64,000 bases of DNA from Granulibacter bethesdensis CGDNIH1 (GCF_000014285.2 NC_008343.2:2466501-2530500), one strand, 5' to 3'; counted from the first letter of the stretch, positions 30,155 through 39,529 are shown. Made by a program: numbers and translations. The notes: generated from the letters alone by a model not told the origin.

Positions 30155-30967
30155 TCAGGCAGTTTGCAGTACCTCCGACCGGCGCCCCGCGAAGAATGAT
30201 AACTGGTTTCTGGCCGCCCAGTCGATCAGTTCCAGTTGACCGTCTGCATGCTCGACCAGCGCCGTGCAGCTTTCCACCCAGTCACCGTCATTGATGTACA
30301 AAACACCGTTCACCTCACGCATTTCAGCATGGTGAATGTGACCGCAGACCACCCCGTCCAGACCACGGCGGCGCGCTTCACCGGCCAGAGCGTTCTCGAA
30401 CCGGTCGATCGCCTTCACTGCCTCCTTGACCTGACGTTTCAGCCAGGCGGACAGGGACCAGTACGGATAACCCATCCGGCGTCGCACCGCGTTGAACCAG
30501 CGATTGATCTCCAGCGCCAGCGTGTAGGCCCAGTCCCCCAGTACGGCGAGAAACTTCGCATAGCGCACAACGCTGTCGAACTCATCGCCATGCATAACCA
30601 GAAACTGGCGCCCATCCGCCGTTTCATGCACGGCTTCCCGCATCAATCTGATCCCGGCCACTTCCAACCCGTCGGGCTGAAGCCAGGCGCGGAACATCTC
30701 GTCATGATTGCCGGGGATATAGATGACTTCGGTGCCGGAACGGGCGTGACGCAGGATCAGCCTCACGACCTCATCATGCTGCTGATCCCAGTACCAGGCT
30801 TTACGCAGCCGCCAGCCATCAATGATGTCGCCGACCAGATAAAGCCGGTCACACCTCACCCGCCGCAGAAAATCCGCCAGAAACTCCCCTCTGCACCCAC
30901 GCGTGCCAAGATGGAGGTCGGATATGAAAACGGTTCGGTAATGTTCGACGCTGACCGGCAGGTCCAT
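30155..30967 (-). CDS. LpxH-like metallophosphoesterase (UDP-diacylglucosamine pyrophosphatase family)
   Basis: A calcineurin-like phosphoesterase of 270 residues. The metal ligands are visible in order: FISDLHLG (Asp17, His19), LVGDIIDGW (Asp47), GNHDE (87-90, Asn and His), then VMHGDEFD and VCGHIHHAEM. The start at 30967 is well supported by a perfect AAGGAGG with seven-base spacing. It resembles LpxH-type enzymes, but alphaproteobacteria generally use LpxI for that step, so a different lipid diphosphate substrate is possible. A glycosyltransferase follows on the same strand, and a lipid kinase is divergent. Confidence 0.82.
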   Translation of the reverse strand: MDLPVSVEHYRTVFISDLHLGTRGCRGEFLADFLRRVRCDRLYLVGDIIDGWRLRKAWYWDQQHDEVVRLILRHARSGTEVIYIPGNHDEMFRAWLQPDGLEVAGIRLMREAVHETADGRQFLVMHGDEFDSVVRYAKFLAVLGDWAYTLALEINRWFNAVRRRMGYPYWSLSAWLKRQVKEAVKAIDRFENALAGEARRRGLDGVVCGHIHHAEMREVNGVLYINDGDWVESCTALVEHADGQLELIDWAARNQLSFFAGRRSEVLQTA

Positions 30968-31166
30968 CCGATGGCCTCCTTGCTTTCCGCATGCCGGATA
31001 GGCCGATTTACCAGTCAAAAATCATGAATATTATGTGACTTGGAAGTGATAATGGAATTACTTTAAATATAATATATCTGCCATAGTGTCGAAATACCGA
31101 TGTCACACTTGAGCATCATAATGTGACATTCACCCTTTTGTATACGACAGCGCAGGCAAGCTGATC
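30968..31166. promoter_or_regulatory. Divergent AT-rich promoter region with TGTGAC boxes
   Basis: Lies between the LpxH-like gene (minus) and the lipid kinase (plus). It carries a perfect inverted repeat ATGTCAC (31100-31106) / GTGACAT (31123-31129) with a 16-base spacer, and a third copy TATGTGAC near 31032-31039. The stretch from about 31020 to 31090 is AT-rich. A shared regulator could bind here; no sigma-70 hexamers were assigned. Confidence 0.45.
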
Positions 31167-32036
31167 TTGATCGTCATTTTCAATCCAGCGGCAGGGCAAC
31201 GTCGACCCGGCCGGCTTTGGGCCGTGCTGGATCTGCTGATTGAGCACGGGATCAAGGTCGAGCTTGCGGAAACGCGCCATCCCGGCCACGCCACAGAGCT
31301 GGCACGGCAGGCTGCCGCCAGCGGTACCGACATGATCGTCGCTGCCGGAGGCGACGGAACCATCGCCGAAATAGCACAGGGCATGATCGGAAGCCCTACC
31401 CGACTCGGCATTCTGCCGCTCGGCTCCGCCAATGTACTGGCGCATGAGCTGACATTACCGGTCAGGGCCAAGGCCATTGCCTCCACCCTCGCCTTCCGCC
31501 GCACGCGCCCGCTCTGGCCTGGTCTGGTGCAGGCCGGGCAGAGGCAGCGCCTGTTCGTCCAGATGCTGGGAGTTGGATTCGATGCGCAGGTTGTGCATCA
31601 CCTGCCCCTTCCCTTGAAACGCTTTACCGGCCGCATCGCCTATGCCGCGCAAAGCATTCGGGAGATCAGCCGCTACCGCAGCACCCGCTTTCCGGTGATC
31701 ATAGATGGCCAACCGCATGAGGCTGCCACCGTGATCGTCGCAAAAGGCCGCTATTACGGTGGCCCCTTCCTGCTGGCCCCTGATGCGGCCTCCGACAGTC
31801 CCGGTTTCTCCATCGCCATGTTTCAGCAGGATTCAACGCGCGACATTCTCAAATACGGGCTGCAACTGCTGTTTGGACAGTTGCCCGCCTGCACCGGTCT
31901 GAAATTCCTGCGCGGCAGAGAGATCATATTTCCGGGCAGCACGATCCTGCCCGCACAAGCTGACGGCGACCCGGCTGGCCATACGCCGCTTCATATCGGC
32001 GATGCCCCCTGCCCCCTGCGGGTGGTGGTGCCGTAA
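31167..32036 (+). CDS. Diacylglycerol/lipid kinase family protein (YegS/LCB5-like)
   Basis: A cytoplasmic or membrane-associated lipid kinase candidate of 289 residues. The N-terminal IFNPAAGQRRPG and the nucleotide-binding AAGGDGTIAEIAQG (Gly-Gly-Asp-Gly-Thr) define the DAGK catalytic domain; LGILPLGSANVLAHEL follows. The C-terminal half has the lipid-binding sandwich of YegS-type proteins. The start is TTG at 31167, the first plausible initiation codon, preceded by a weak AGGCAAG. It diverges from the LpxH-like gene, so a linked lipid pathway is likely, with the lipid unknown. Confidence 0.8.
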   Translation: MIVIFNPAAGQRRPGRLWAVLDLLIEHGIKVELAETRHPGHATELARQAAASGTDMIVAAGGDGTIAEIAQGMIGSPTRLGILPLGSANVLAHELTLPVRAKAIASTLAFRRTRPLWPGLVQAGQRQRLFVQMLGVGFDAQVVHHLPLPLKRFTGRIAYAAQSIREISRYRSTRFPVIIDGQPHEAATVIVAKGRYYGGPFLLAPDAASDSPGFSIAMFQQDSTRDILKYGLQLLFGQLPACTGLKFLRGREIIFPGSTILPAQADGDPAGHTPLHIGDAPCPLRVVVP

Positions 32037-32111
32037 AGCCGGAAAACCGGGTTTTTGATGACCCCGGAACGGCACCTGGCAGAAAATTCCAGCATCAATG
32101 CGATAAAAGTA

Positions 32112-32140
32112 TCATATCAGCCCTTGATATGACGGATTTT
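32112..32140 (+). other. AT-rich palindromic hairpin upstream of coxC
   Basis: TCATATCA (32112-32119), a five-base loop GCCCT, and TGATATGA (32125-32132) form a perfect eight-pair stem, followed by CGGA and a run of six T. It could be a terminator for the lipid kinase transcript or an operator in the coxC promoter region. Confidence 0.4.
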
Positions 32141-32235
32141 TTAATGATGATGCGCGGCAATAATGCGGGATTGAAATCAGGCTGACCGCACGCGGTGGTT
32201 GGCGTTCTTCCCTGTGATATGTTGATGGAAACGAC

Positions 32236-33081
32236 ATGAGCACCGACACGCACAGCGCCGCGATCCCGGTGAGTTCTGGCATCAGGCAGCCTTATCACCT
32301 TGTTGATCCAAGCCCCTGGCCCATTATTTCCGCTTTCTCAGGCGGCTTGCTGCTGTTCGGGATCGCCGAATATGCCAACCACCACAGCAAGCTGGTTCTG
32401 CCCGCCGGTATCGCCGCCGTGCTGCTGTGCATGTTCGGCTGGTGGCGTCAGGTTCTGAAAGAGAGCAACACCCCCGGTCTGCACAGCCCGCTGACGCGCC
32501 TCGGCCTGCGTTATGCGATGCTGATGTTCATCGCATCGGAAGTGATGTTCTTCGCCGCATTTTTCTGGGCGTATTTCAACTTCTCGATTTTCCCGAGCAA
32601 TATGGGCAACCTGACCAGCGCAGCCGCCGCTGTCTGGCCGCCAGCCGGGGTGCATACCTTCAATCCCCTGCATCTGCCGCTGGTCAATACCCTGATCCTG
32701 CTGACCTCCGCCCTGACCCTGACCTGGGCGCATCACGGGATTGCCCATGGCAATCGCCGGACACTGATTATCGGGCTGATTCTGACCATCGTGCTGGGTA
32801 TGTCCTTCACGATCTGTCAGGCACGGGAATATTCGGAAGCGCCGTTCAAGTTCACCGATGGCGTCTATCAGTCCGTGTTCTACATGGCGACCGGGTTCCA
32901 CGGCTTCCATGTCATTGTCGGCACCATCTTCCTGACCGTGTGCCTGATCCGCGCCCTGCGTGGCGGCTTCACCGCGGAGCGTCATTTCGGGTTCGAGGCC
33001 GCCGCCTGGTACTGGCATTTCGTGGACGTGGTGTGGCTGTTCCTGTTCGTCGCGATCTACTGGCTGGGTTATCGGGGCTGA
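32236..33081 (+). CDS. coxC: Cytochrome c oxidase subunit III
   Basis: Third core subunit of the aa3-type terminal oxidase; an integral membrane protein of 281 residues with seven predicted membrane helices. Family blocks include YHLVDPSPWPI near the N-terminus, EVMFFAAFFWAYF, and FYMATGFHGFHVIVGTIFL plus YWHFVDVVWLFLFVAIYWLG at the end. It is separated from the genes for subunits I and II (about 41.8-44.4 kb, opposite strand), which is unusual for a cta locus. A strong terminator follows, then SURF1. Confidence 0.94.
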   Translation: MSTDTHSAAIPVSSGIRQPYHLVDPSPWPIISAFSGGLLLFGIAEYANHHSKLVLPAGIAAVLLCMFGWWRQVLKESNTPGLHSPLTRLGLRYAMLMFIASEVMFFAAFFWAYFNFSIFPSNMGNLTSAAAAVWPPAGVHTFNPLHLPLVNTLILLTSALTLTWAHHGIAHGNRRTLIIGLILTIVLGMSFTICQAREYSEAPFKFTDGVYQSVFYMATGFHGFHVIVGTIFLTVCLIRALRGGFTAERHFGFEAAAWYWHFVDVVWLFLFVAIYWLGYRG

Positions 33082-33110
33082 TCCCTTCCAGATATCGAAA
33101 CGCCGATATG

Positions 33111-33141
33111 AAGGCGCCCCTCTGGCGGGGGCGCCTTTTTT
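33111..33141 (+). terminator. Rho-independent terminator after coxC
   Basis: AAGGCGCCCC (33111-33120) pairs perfectly with GGGGCGCCTT (33128-33137) over a seven-base loop, and a T-run follows (33136-33141). It lies 30 bases after the coxC stop and just ahead of the SURF1 gene. Confidence 0.85.
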
Positions 33142-33157
33142 CGTGAATATCAGACCT

Positions 33158-33850
33158 ATGTCCACCTATCGCCGTTTTCTGATTCCCACCGGAATCACCG
33201 TCCTGCTGATGGCGGTGCTGATCTTTCTCGGCTACTGGCAAGTGCAGCGTCTGCACTGGAAAACCGGTATTCTGGCCCAGCTCGACGCGGCCGAGGCCGC
33301 ACCACCAACGCCGTTGCCGGACGCACCCTTGCCGTTTCAGAAAGTCGTCGTAACGGGCACACTCGTCCCCTCGGAAAGCATATTGTTCGGCGCCGAAACC
33401 CATGTGACCCAACAAGGGGAACCTATGGGGGCACAACTTCTGATGCCGCTGTCACGTGCCGGCCATAAAGCGGTGATGGTGCAACTCGGCTGGGTGGCCG
33501 ATCCATCCGGACGGAATACGCCCGTACCTGCCGGGCCTGTCACCATCACGGGTTACATCCTGCCCGATCAGAAAAAGGGTTGGTTCACACCCCCGGCCGA
33601 TCCGGCCCATCACCATGTCTATCTGCATGATTCCACCACCATCGCCGCCCTGAGCCATGCCGGTGATATCGAACCCTATACGCTGGTCGCGCTGTCACCC
33701 GTTTCGCAGGAGAACGGACACCCGATCCCGGCGGAGGGGCTGCCTCGCCCGCAGAACAATCATCTGGGGTATGCTCTGACCTGGTTCGGTCTGGCGATCA
33801 CGCTGGCCCTGCTCTATGCGAACTGGCTGAAAAAGGCGCTCCGCTCATGA
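33158..33850 (+). CDS. SURF1-family cytochrome oxidase assembly protein
   Basis: Heme-insertion and assembly factor for aa3 oxidase, 230 residues. It has one N-terminal membrane helix (LIPTGITVLLMAVLIFLGYW) continuing into the family block QVQRLHWK, and a C-terminal helix near 205-225 (ALTWFGLAITLALLYANWL) flanking a periplasmic domain. HLGYALTWFGLA is the conserved C-terminal motif. The ATG at 33158 is preferred over the longer open frame because the membrane helix begins right after it. Its stop overlaps the start of the carboxypeptidase gene. Confidence 0.88.
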   Translation: MSTYRRFLIPTGITVLLMAVLIFLGYWQVQRLHWKTGILAQLDAAEAAPPTPLPDAPLPFQKVVVTGTLVPSESILFGAETHVTQQGEPMGAQLLMPLSRAGHKAVMVQLGWVADPSGRNTPVPAGPVTITGYILPDQKKGWFTPPADPAHHHVYLHDSTTIAALSHAGDIEPYTLVALSPVSQENGHPIPAEGLPRPQNNHLGYALTWFGLAITLALLYANWLKKALRS

Positions 33851-35355
33851 TCGATTCTGCCGCAGCCTCTGCCCCTTATCCGTGGTTGAAGGACCGTTTC
33901 AACCGCATCGCCACGCTTCAGGAAGCTTCCAGCATGCTGGGCTGGGATGCCTCCGTCATGATGCCTCCGGGGGGTGCTGCGGCACGGGGTGATCAATTGG
34001 CCCTGCTCGCCGGGATGGCGCACGAATTACTGGTCGATCCCGCCACAGGGGATGCGCTGGCATCCGCCGCCCGGACACCACCTGCCGATCTGTGGGACCG
34101 GCGCAACCTGCAACTGATGCAGCATGCCCATATCCGCGCCACGGCCTTGCCGGGCGATCTGGTCATGGCCATCAGTCGAGCCTGCTCCTCCTGCGAGAAA
34201 ATCTGGCGGGAGGCACGGGCGCAGAACGATTTCGCCCGCGTGCGTCCAGCGTTGGGGGAGGTGATCAACCTCACCCGTCAATCAGCGAACGCGCTGGCGC
34301 CCGTGCTGGGCCTGTCCCCATATGATGCGCTGATGGACGGGTTTCAGCAGGGAATCGGTGCCGCTGACGTGGCCCCGGTTTTTGCTGCCTACGAAACCTT
34401 CATCGCCGAGGCACTGCCCCGTGCGGAAGAACTTCAGCACAACCACCCGGCCCCTGTCCCGCTCGGCGGACCCTTTCCGGAAGCGGATCAGGAAAGCCTC
34501 TGTCGTTTTCTGGCGGAACGGGCGGGACTGGATTTCACCAGAGCCAGGCTGGATCGCTCCACCCATCCTTTCTCCGGCGGTACGCATACCGATCTGCGCA
34601 TCACCACCCGTTATGATACCGCCAATGTCGCATCAGCCATGATGGGGGTACTGCACGAAACGGGGCATGCGCTGTACGAAGCGGGGCTGCCGGATGCGTG
34701 GAACAGGCAACCGGTCGGGGAGGCAGCCGGCATGGCCGCCCATGAAAGCCAGTCCCTGATCGTCGAGATGCAGGCCTGCCGTTCCGACCCTTACCTCTCC
34801 TGGCTCGGCCCGGTGTTGAAAGAGCGATTCGGCGGCGATGCGGACGCTTACAGCCCCGGCAATCTGGCAGCGCTCTGGCGGCGCGTGGAGCGGGGCTTCA
34901 TCCGGGTCGATGCCGACGAAATGACCTATCCGGCCCATGTCATCCTGCGATTCCGGCTGGAACAGGCGCTGATCGATGGCAGTCTGACTGTTGCCGATCT
35001 CCCCGCCGCCTGGAATGAAGGGCTGAAAACACTCCTCGGCATCGTGCCACCGGATGACAGACATGGCTGTTTGCAGGACATTCACTGGTATGATGGCGCG
35101 TTCGGCTATTTCCCCAGCTATACGCTCGGGGCCATGGCCGCGGCACAATTGATGGAAGCAGCCCGCGATGCGACGCCGGGACTGGATGAGGCGTTGGGGC
35201 GCGGCGATCTGTCACCGCTGGTCGCGTGGCTGCGGACCGAGGTGCATGAACGCGGCAATCTGCTGGGTTTCAACGATCTGCTGCGCGCCGCAACCGGAAA
35301 GCCGCTTGATCCGGCGGCCTTTCTTACCCATCTGCGTCAACGCTACCTCGATTAA
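33847..35355 (+). CDS. Carboxypeptidase Taq-type, M32 family
   Basis: A cytoplasmic metallocarboxypeptidase of 502 residues releasing C-terminal amino acids from peptides. The zinc site is the HExxH sequence HETGH (His270, His274) with downstream glutamate in AAHESQSLIVEMQ, and the family signatures DGFQQGIG, THPFSGG and VRPALGEVINL are present. Family length is about 500. The start ATG overlaps the SURF1 stop, so it is coupled to that gene, although no functional relation is known. Confidence 0.92.
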   Translation: MIDSAAASAPYPWLKDRFNRIATLQEASSMLGWDASVMMPPGGAAARGDQLALLAGMAHELLVDPATGDALASAARTPPADLWDRRNLQLMQHAHIRATALPGDLVMAISRACSSCEKIWREARAQNDFARVRPALGEVINLTRQSANALAPVLGLSPYDALMDGFQQGIGAADVAPVFAAYETFIAEALPRAEELQHNHPAPVPLGGPFPEADQESLCRFLAERAGLDFTRARLDRSTHPFSGGTHTDLRITTRYDTANVASAMMGVLHETGHALYEAGLPDAWNRQPVGEAAGMAAHESQSLIVEMQACRSDPYLSWLGPVLKERFGGDADAYSPGNLAALWRRVERGFIRVDADEMTYPAHVILRFRLEQALIDGSLTVADLPAAWNEGLKTLLGIVPPDDRHGCLQDIHWYDGAFGYFPSYTLGAMAAAQLMEAARDATPGLDEALGRGDLSPLVAWLRTEVHERGNLLGFNDLLRAATGKPLDPAAFLTHLRQRYLD

Positions 35356-35447
35356 CCGTCTGCCAGAGCCTGCCCCGCGCTTCAGGCAGGGCGGCAAAGC
35401 CCGAAACCTCCCTTTTACCAGCCCTCGCACCGCCATAGATTGAGTCC

Positions 35448-36896
35448 ATGCGTTATATCTCCACACGGGGCGAGGCCCCGATCCGTGACTTCTCAGGCGT
35501 TCTGCTCGCCGGGCTTGCCGAGGATGGCGGGTTGTATATGCCGGAATCCTGGCCGCAGTTTTCCCACGATGAGTGGCGCGCCATGCGTGGCCTGCCCTAT
35601 CCGGATCTGGCCGCACGCATCATTCAGCCTTTCGTCGGCGACTGCATCCCAGCCGAAACTCTGCTGACGCTGTGCCGCGATGCCTATGCGGGCTTTACCC
35701 ATCCGGCCATCGTGCCGCTGGTACAGCTCGATCACGATGTCTATACGCAGGAACTGTTTCACGGCCCGACCCTTGCATTCAAGGATATGGCCATGCAGTT
35801 GCTGGGGCGGCTGTTCGATTACGTGCTGAGCCAGAGCGACCGCCGCATCACCATTGTCGGCGCGACCTCCGGCGATACCGGCTCCGCCGCTATTGAGGCC
35901 GTGCGGGGACGGGACCGGGTGGATATCGTCATCCTCCACCCCGAAGGCCGCACCAGCACCGTGCAGCGGCGGCAGATGACCACCGCTATCGCCCCGAATA
36001 TCGGCAATGTCGCCGTGCGCGGCACGTTCGATGACTGCCAGGATCTGGTCAAGGCAATGTTCGCCGATACCCCATTCCGGCAGGAAATGAGCCTGTCCGC
36101 CGTCAACTCCATCAACTGGGCGCGGATCGCGGCGCAGATTCCCTATTACGTCTACGCCGCCCTTCAACTCGGCGCACCGGACCGGGCGGTGGCGTTCAGC
36201 GTGCCGACCGGGAATTTCGGCAATGTGCTGGCCGCTTATGCCGCCCATCGCATGGGGCTGCCCGTAGGCAAGCTGGTTGTTGCCTCCAACCGCAATGACA
36301 TTCTCTACCGCTTCCTGAGCGCGAATGACATGTCGGCACGCCCGGTCGAGCCGAGCCTGTCGCCGAGCATGGATATTCAGGTCAGTTCCAATTTCGAACG
36401 GGTGCTGTTCGAATTGCTGGATCGTGATCCCGCCGCCACCGCCGCCACGATTCGCGCTTTCCGGGAAACAGGCCGCATGCCGGTGGCCGATGCCACATGG
36501 CAGAAGGCAAGAACTCTGTTTCAGGGCTTCCGCATGGACGACACGGACACGGAGGCCGCCATTCGCGCCTTGCGACAGGAAACCGGCTATCTGGCCGATC
36601 CGCACAGCGTCATCGGCATTGCAGCGGCACGGAGCCTGCGCAACGCTGGCAGTCTGTCGGCAGCCGGTCCCGTCATCGCCATGGCGACGGCCCATCCGGC
36701 CAAATTCCCCGATGCGATGGAACGCGCCACCGGTGAGCGCCCCGCCCTGCCGCCTCATCTGAGCGATCTGTACGATCGCGAGGAGCGGTTCACCGTCGCC
36801 GATAATAATCTGGCGGATATCGAGGCTCTGGTGCGCAATATCGCCCACCGCAATACAAGCCCGGCATCCTCCCCCGTAACCGGAGTGCCTGCCTGA
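35448..36896 (+). CDS. thrC: Threonine synthase
   Basis: PLP enzyme converting O-phosphohomoserine to threonine, 482 residues. The PLP-binding Schiff-base lysine is in PTLAFKDMAMQL (Lys112), and the phosphate cup ATSGDTGSAAIEA follows. MRYISTRGEAP at the N-terminus is characteristic of the longer bacterial ThrC family. The stop overlaps the start of the M16 protease (TGATG). A weak hairpin lies upstream (CCTGCC 35369-35374 / GGCAGG 35385-35390). Confidence 0.95.
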   Translation: MRYISTRGEAPIRDFSGVLLAGLAEDGGLYMPESWPQFSHDEWRAMRGLPYPDLAARIIQPFVGDCIPAETLLTLCRDAYAGFTHPAIVPLVQLDHDVYTQELFHGPTLAFKDMAMQLLGRLFDYVLSQSDRRITIVGATSGDTGSAAIEAVRGRDRVDIVILHPEGRTSTVQRRQMTTAIAPNIGNVAVRGTFDDCQDLVKAMFADTPFRQEMSLSAVNSINWARIAAQIPYYVYAALQLGAPDRAVAFSVPTGNFGNVLAAYAAHRMGLPVGKLVVASNRNDILYRFLSANDMSARPVEPSLSPSMDIQVSSNFERVLFELLDRDPAATAATIRAFRETGRMPVADATWQKARTLFQGFRMDDTDTEAAIRALRQETGYLADPHSVIGIAAARSLRNAGSLSAAGPVIAMATAHPAKFPDAMERATGERPALPPHLSDLYDREERFTVADNNLADIEALVRNIAHRNTSPASSPVTGVPA

Positions 36897-38176
36897 TGTC
36901 CGAAACGCTCGATGGGGGCGCGGTGCGCCTCACCCGCCTGCCATCCGGTCTGACCGTTGTGACCGAGCGCATGGAGCGGGTGGAAACGGTCTCGTTCGGG
37001 GCCTATGTCGGCGTCGGCACACGCCATGAAACCGCCGCGGAAAACGGCGTTTCCCACTTCCTCGAACATATGGCGTTCAAGGGCACGGAGCGCCGCAGCG
37101 CCGCGCAGATCGCCGAGGAAATCGAGGCGGTCGGTGGCCATATCAACGCCTACACCGCCCGGGAACAGACCGCCTATTACGTCAAGGTGCTGAAGGAGAA
37201 CACCGATCTCGCCGCCGATATCATCGGCGATATCCTGACCCACTCCACCTTCGACGCGGCGGAGTTCGAGCGGGAGCGGGGCGTGATTCTTCAGGAAATC
37301 GGTCAGGCCAACGATACGCCGGACGACATCATCTTCGACCATTTTCAGGAAACGGCTTTCCCCGGTCAGCCGATGGGCCGCCCGACACTGGGAACCGAAA
37401 CGATTATCCGTGGCCTGGAACGGGATGCGGTGGCCGGTTATATGCGGCGTCACTATGCGGCCTCCAACATGGTGGTCGCAGCGGCCGGCGCGCTGGAGCA
37501 TGATCGTATCGTCGATCTGGTGCAGCAGCATTTCGCCGATCTGCCTGCCTCAACGGCGCTGGACGCCTCCCCCGCCGATTACAAAGGGGGAGAATTCCGG
37601 GAAAACCGCGATCTGGATCAGGTGCATATCGTGCTTGGCTTCCCCAGCGTGAGCTATGCCGATCCTGATTATTTCCCGACCATGCTGCTCTCCACCCTGC
37701 TGGGTGGCGGCATGTCATCGCGCCTGTTTCAGGAAATCCGTGAAAAGCGGGGGCTGGTGTACTCCGTCTATACGTTCAGCCTGCCTTTCCTCGATGGCGG
37801 CCTGTTCGGCATCTATGCGGGCACGGGGGAGCAGGAAGCGAAAGAGCTGATCCCGGTCACGCTCGCCGAGCTGCTGCGCGTGCAGAACGACGTGACCGAG
37901 CAGGAGCTTCAGCGCGCCCGTGCGCAGGTGAAGGCCTCGGTGCTGATGTCACTTGAAAGCACCGGCAGCCGCTGTGAGCAGATTGCCCGCCAGTACCAGA
38001 TTTTCGGCCGTCTGGTGCCAACCTCCGAAACCGTGGCGAAAATCGACGCCGTGACGCTGGACGATGTCCGGCGCGTAGCAGCCGCCCTGTTCCGCGCCAG
38101 CCCAACCCTGGCCACCCTTGGACCAGCAGGCCATGTTCCTGATCTGGCCCGTATCAGTGGATCGCTGGCAGCATGA
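36896..38176 (+). CDS. M16-family zinc protease (processing-peptidase-like)
   Basis: A metalloprotease of 426 residues related to mitochondrial processing peptidase beta. The inverted zinc motif HxxEH is HFLEH (54-58), and a third ligand glutamate is expected in the DAAEFERERGVILQE block. GGGMSSRLFQEIREKRGLVY is the conserved C-terminal signature of the catalytic subunit. No signal peptide is evident. Overlaps thrC by one base at its start and the PmbA gene by four at its end. Cytoplasmic peptide clearance is a reasonable inference. Confidence 0.9.
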   Translation: MSETLDGGAVRLTRLPSGLTVVTERMERVETVSFGAYVGVGTRHETAAENGVSHFLEHMAFKGTERRSAAQIAEEIEAVGGHINAYTAREQTAYYVKVLKENTDLAADIIGDILTHSTFDAAEFERERGVILQEIGQANDTPDDIIFDHFQETAFPGQPMGRPTLGTETIIRGLERDAVAGYMRRHYAASNMVVAAAGALEHDRIVDLVQQHFADLPASTALDASPADYKGGEFRENRDLDQVHIVLGFPSVSYADPDYFPTMLLSTLLGGGMSSRLFQEIREKRGLVYSVYTFSLPFLDGGLFGIYAGTGEQEAKELIPVTLAELLRVQNDVTEQELQRARAQVKASVLMSLESTGSRCEQIARQYQIFGRLVPTSETVAKIDAVTLDDVRRVAAALFRASPTLATLGPAGHVPDLARISGSLAA

Positions 38177-39504
38177 GCACCTATCTGGATTTGATCGACC
38201 AGCTTCTGACCCACGCAAAACGGGCGGGCGCCGATGCCGCTGATGCGCTGATCGCGGCGGGAACCTCCCTTTCCGTTCAACGGCGTCTCGGCCAGACCGA
38301 GCATGTGGAACGCTCGGAGGGCCGGGATCTGGGGCTGCGCGTGCTAGTGGGGCAGCGTTCGGCGGTCGTGTCCTCCAGCGCACTCGATCCATCCGGATTT
38401 GCACGGCTGGCGGAACAGGCTGTTGCCATGGCCCGGGTCGTGCCGGAAGACCCCTATTTGGGGCTGGGCGAGGTGTTTGCTCCGGCGGATGCCACCCTGC
38501 TCGATCTGAACGATCCGTCGGAGCCGGATGCCGATGCACTCGGTGCACTGGCGGGTCGGGCCGAGGAAGCCGCGCTGGCCGTCAGCGGTGTTACGAATTC
38601 CGAAGGCTGCGAGGCTGGGTATGGCAAGACGGACATTGCCCTGGGTACCTCCGCCGGTTTTCGCGGCGCTTATGCCCGCACCAGCTTTTCCTTCTCCGCC
38701 ACCGCTCTGGCTGGCACCGGGACCGGAATGGAGCGGGATTATGATTACAGCACCGCCGTACATTTGAGCGATCTGGAGCAGCCGGAACTGATCGGCCGGA
38801 CCGCCGGAGAAAAAGCCGTCGCCCGCCTCAATCCGGGCCGTGTGAAAACGGCGCGGATGCCGGTGATTTTCGACCCTCGGGTTTCGAACGGGCTGATCGG
38901 TCATCTCGCCGGTGCCATCAATGGCGCCTCGGTGGCCCGTGGCGGCAGTTTTTTGCAGGATCGCCTGGGGCAGCGCCTGTTCCGCCCCGGCATTGTCATG
39001 CGTGACGATCCATCCCGCCGGCGCGGGTTGCGGTCCCGGCCTTTCGATGGAGAAGGCCAGCCCGTGCAGCCTCTGTCCGTGATTGAGGATGGTGTGCTGA
39101 CAAGCTGGATTCTCGATCTGCGCAGCGCCCGCCAGCTTGGGTTGCATACCACCGGCCATGCCGCGCGTGGCACTGGCGGCGGCCCCTCCCCTGCGGTCAG
39201 CAATTTCTATCTGGAAGCCGGAATGCTCAGCCCGATGGCGCTGATGGCCGATATCAGGGAAGGGCTGTACATCACCGAAACCATGGGACCTGGCGTCAAC
39301 CTGACCACCGGCGATTACAGCCGTGGCTGTGCCGGTTTCATGATCCGTAACGGCGCACTGGCCGAACCGGTGGCGGAAATTACCATTGCCGGACATCTAC
39401 TCTCTATGTTTGCGGAGCTGACGCCCGCGGATGATCTGCGCTTTCGTGGCTCTGTCGATGCGCCAACGGTCCGTATCGACGGCATGATGGTCGCCGGAGC
39501 CTGA
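38173..39504 (+). CDS. PmbA/TldD-family metallopeptidase
   Basis: The PmbA-like subunit of the TldD/TldE peptidase, 443 residues. In enterobacteria TldD and PmbA process microcin B17 and digest unfolded peptides. Characteristic blocks are GLRVLVGQRSAVVSSS, SNFYLEAG, and TGDYSRGCAGFMIRNG. The TldD partner carrying the zinc HExxxH motif is not nearby. The start overlaps the M16 stop by four bases (ATGA), suggesting the two proteases are expressed together. An intrinsic hairpin follows. Confidence 0.88.
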   Translation: MSTYLDLIDQLLTHAKRAGADAADALIAAGTSLSVQRRLGQTEHVERSEGRDLGLRVLVGQRSAVVSSSALDPSGFARLAEQAVAMARVVPEDPYLGLGEVFAPADATLLDLNDPSEPDADALGALAGRAEEAALAVSGVTNSEGCEAGYGKTDIALGTSAGFRGAYARTSFSFSATALAGTGTGMERDYDYSTAVHLSDLEQPELIGRTAGEKAVARLNPGRVKTARMPVIFDPRVSNGLIGHLAGAINGASVARGGSFLQDRLGQRLFRPGIVMRDDPSRRRGLRSRPFDGEGQPVQPLSVIEDGVLTSWILDLRSARQLGLHTTGHAARGTGGGPSPAVSNFYLEAGMLSPMALMADIREGLYITETMGPGVNLTTGDYSRGCAGFMIRNGALAEPVAEITIAGHLLSMFAELTPADDLRFRGSVDAPTVRIDGMMVAGA

Positions 39505-39507
39505 GAA

Positions 39508-39529
39508 AAAGCCCATATAATCGGGCTTT
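39508..39529 (+). terminator. Hairpin after the PmbA gene
   Basis: AAAGCCC (39508-39514) pairs with GGGCTTT (39523-39529) over an eight-base loop, four bases after the stop. The T-tail is short (TTC), but position and shape suit a terminator. Confidence 0.6.

Noticed and set aside
35493..36848. 451-residue open frame antisense to thrC
   Set aside because: Opposite a strong threonine synthase gene; no motifs and no start context.
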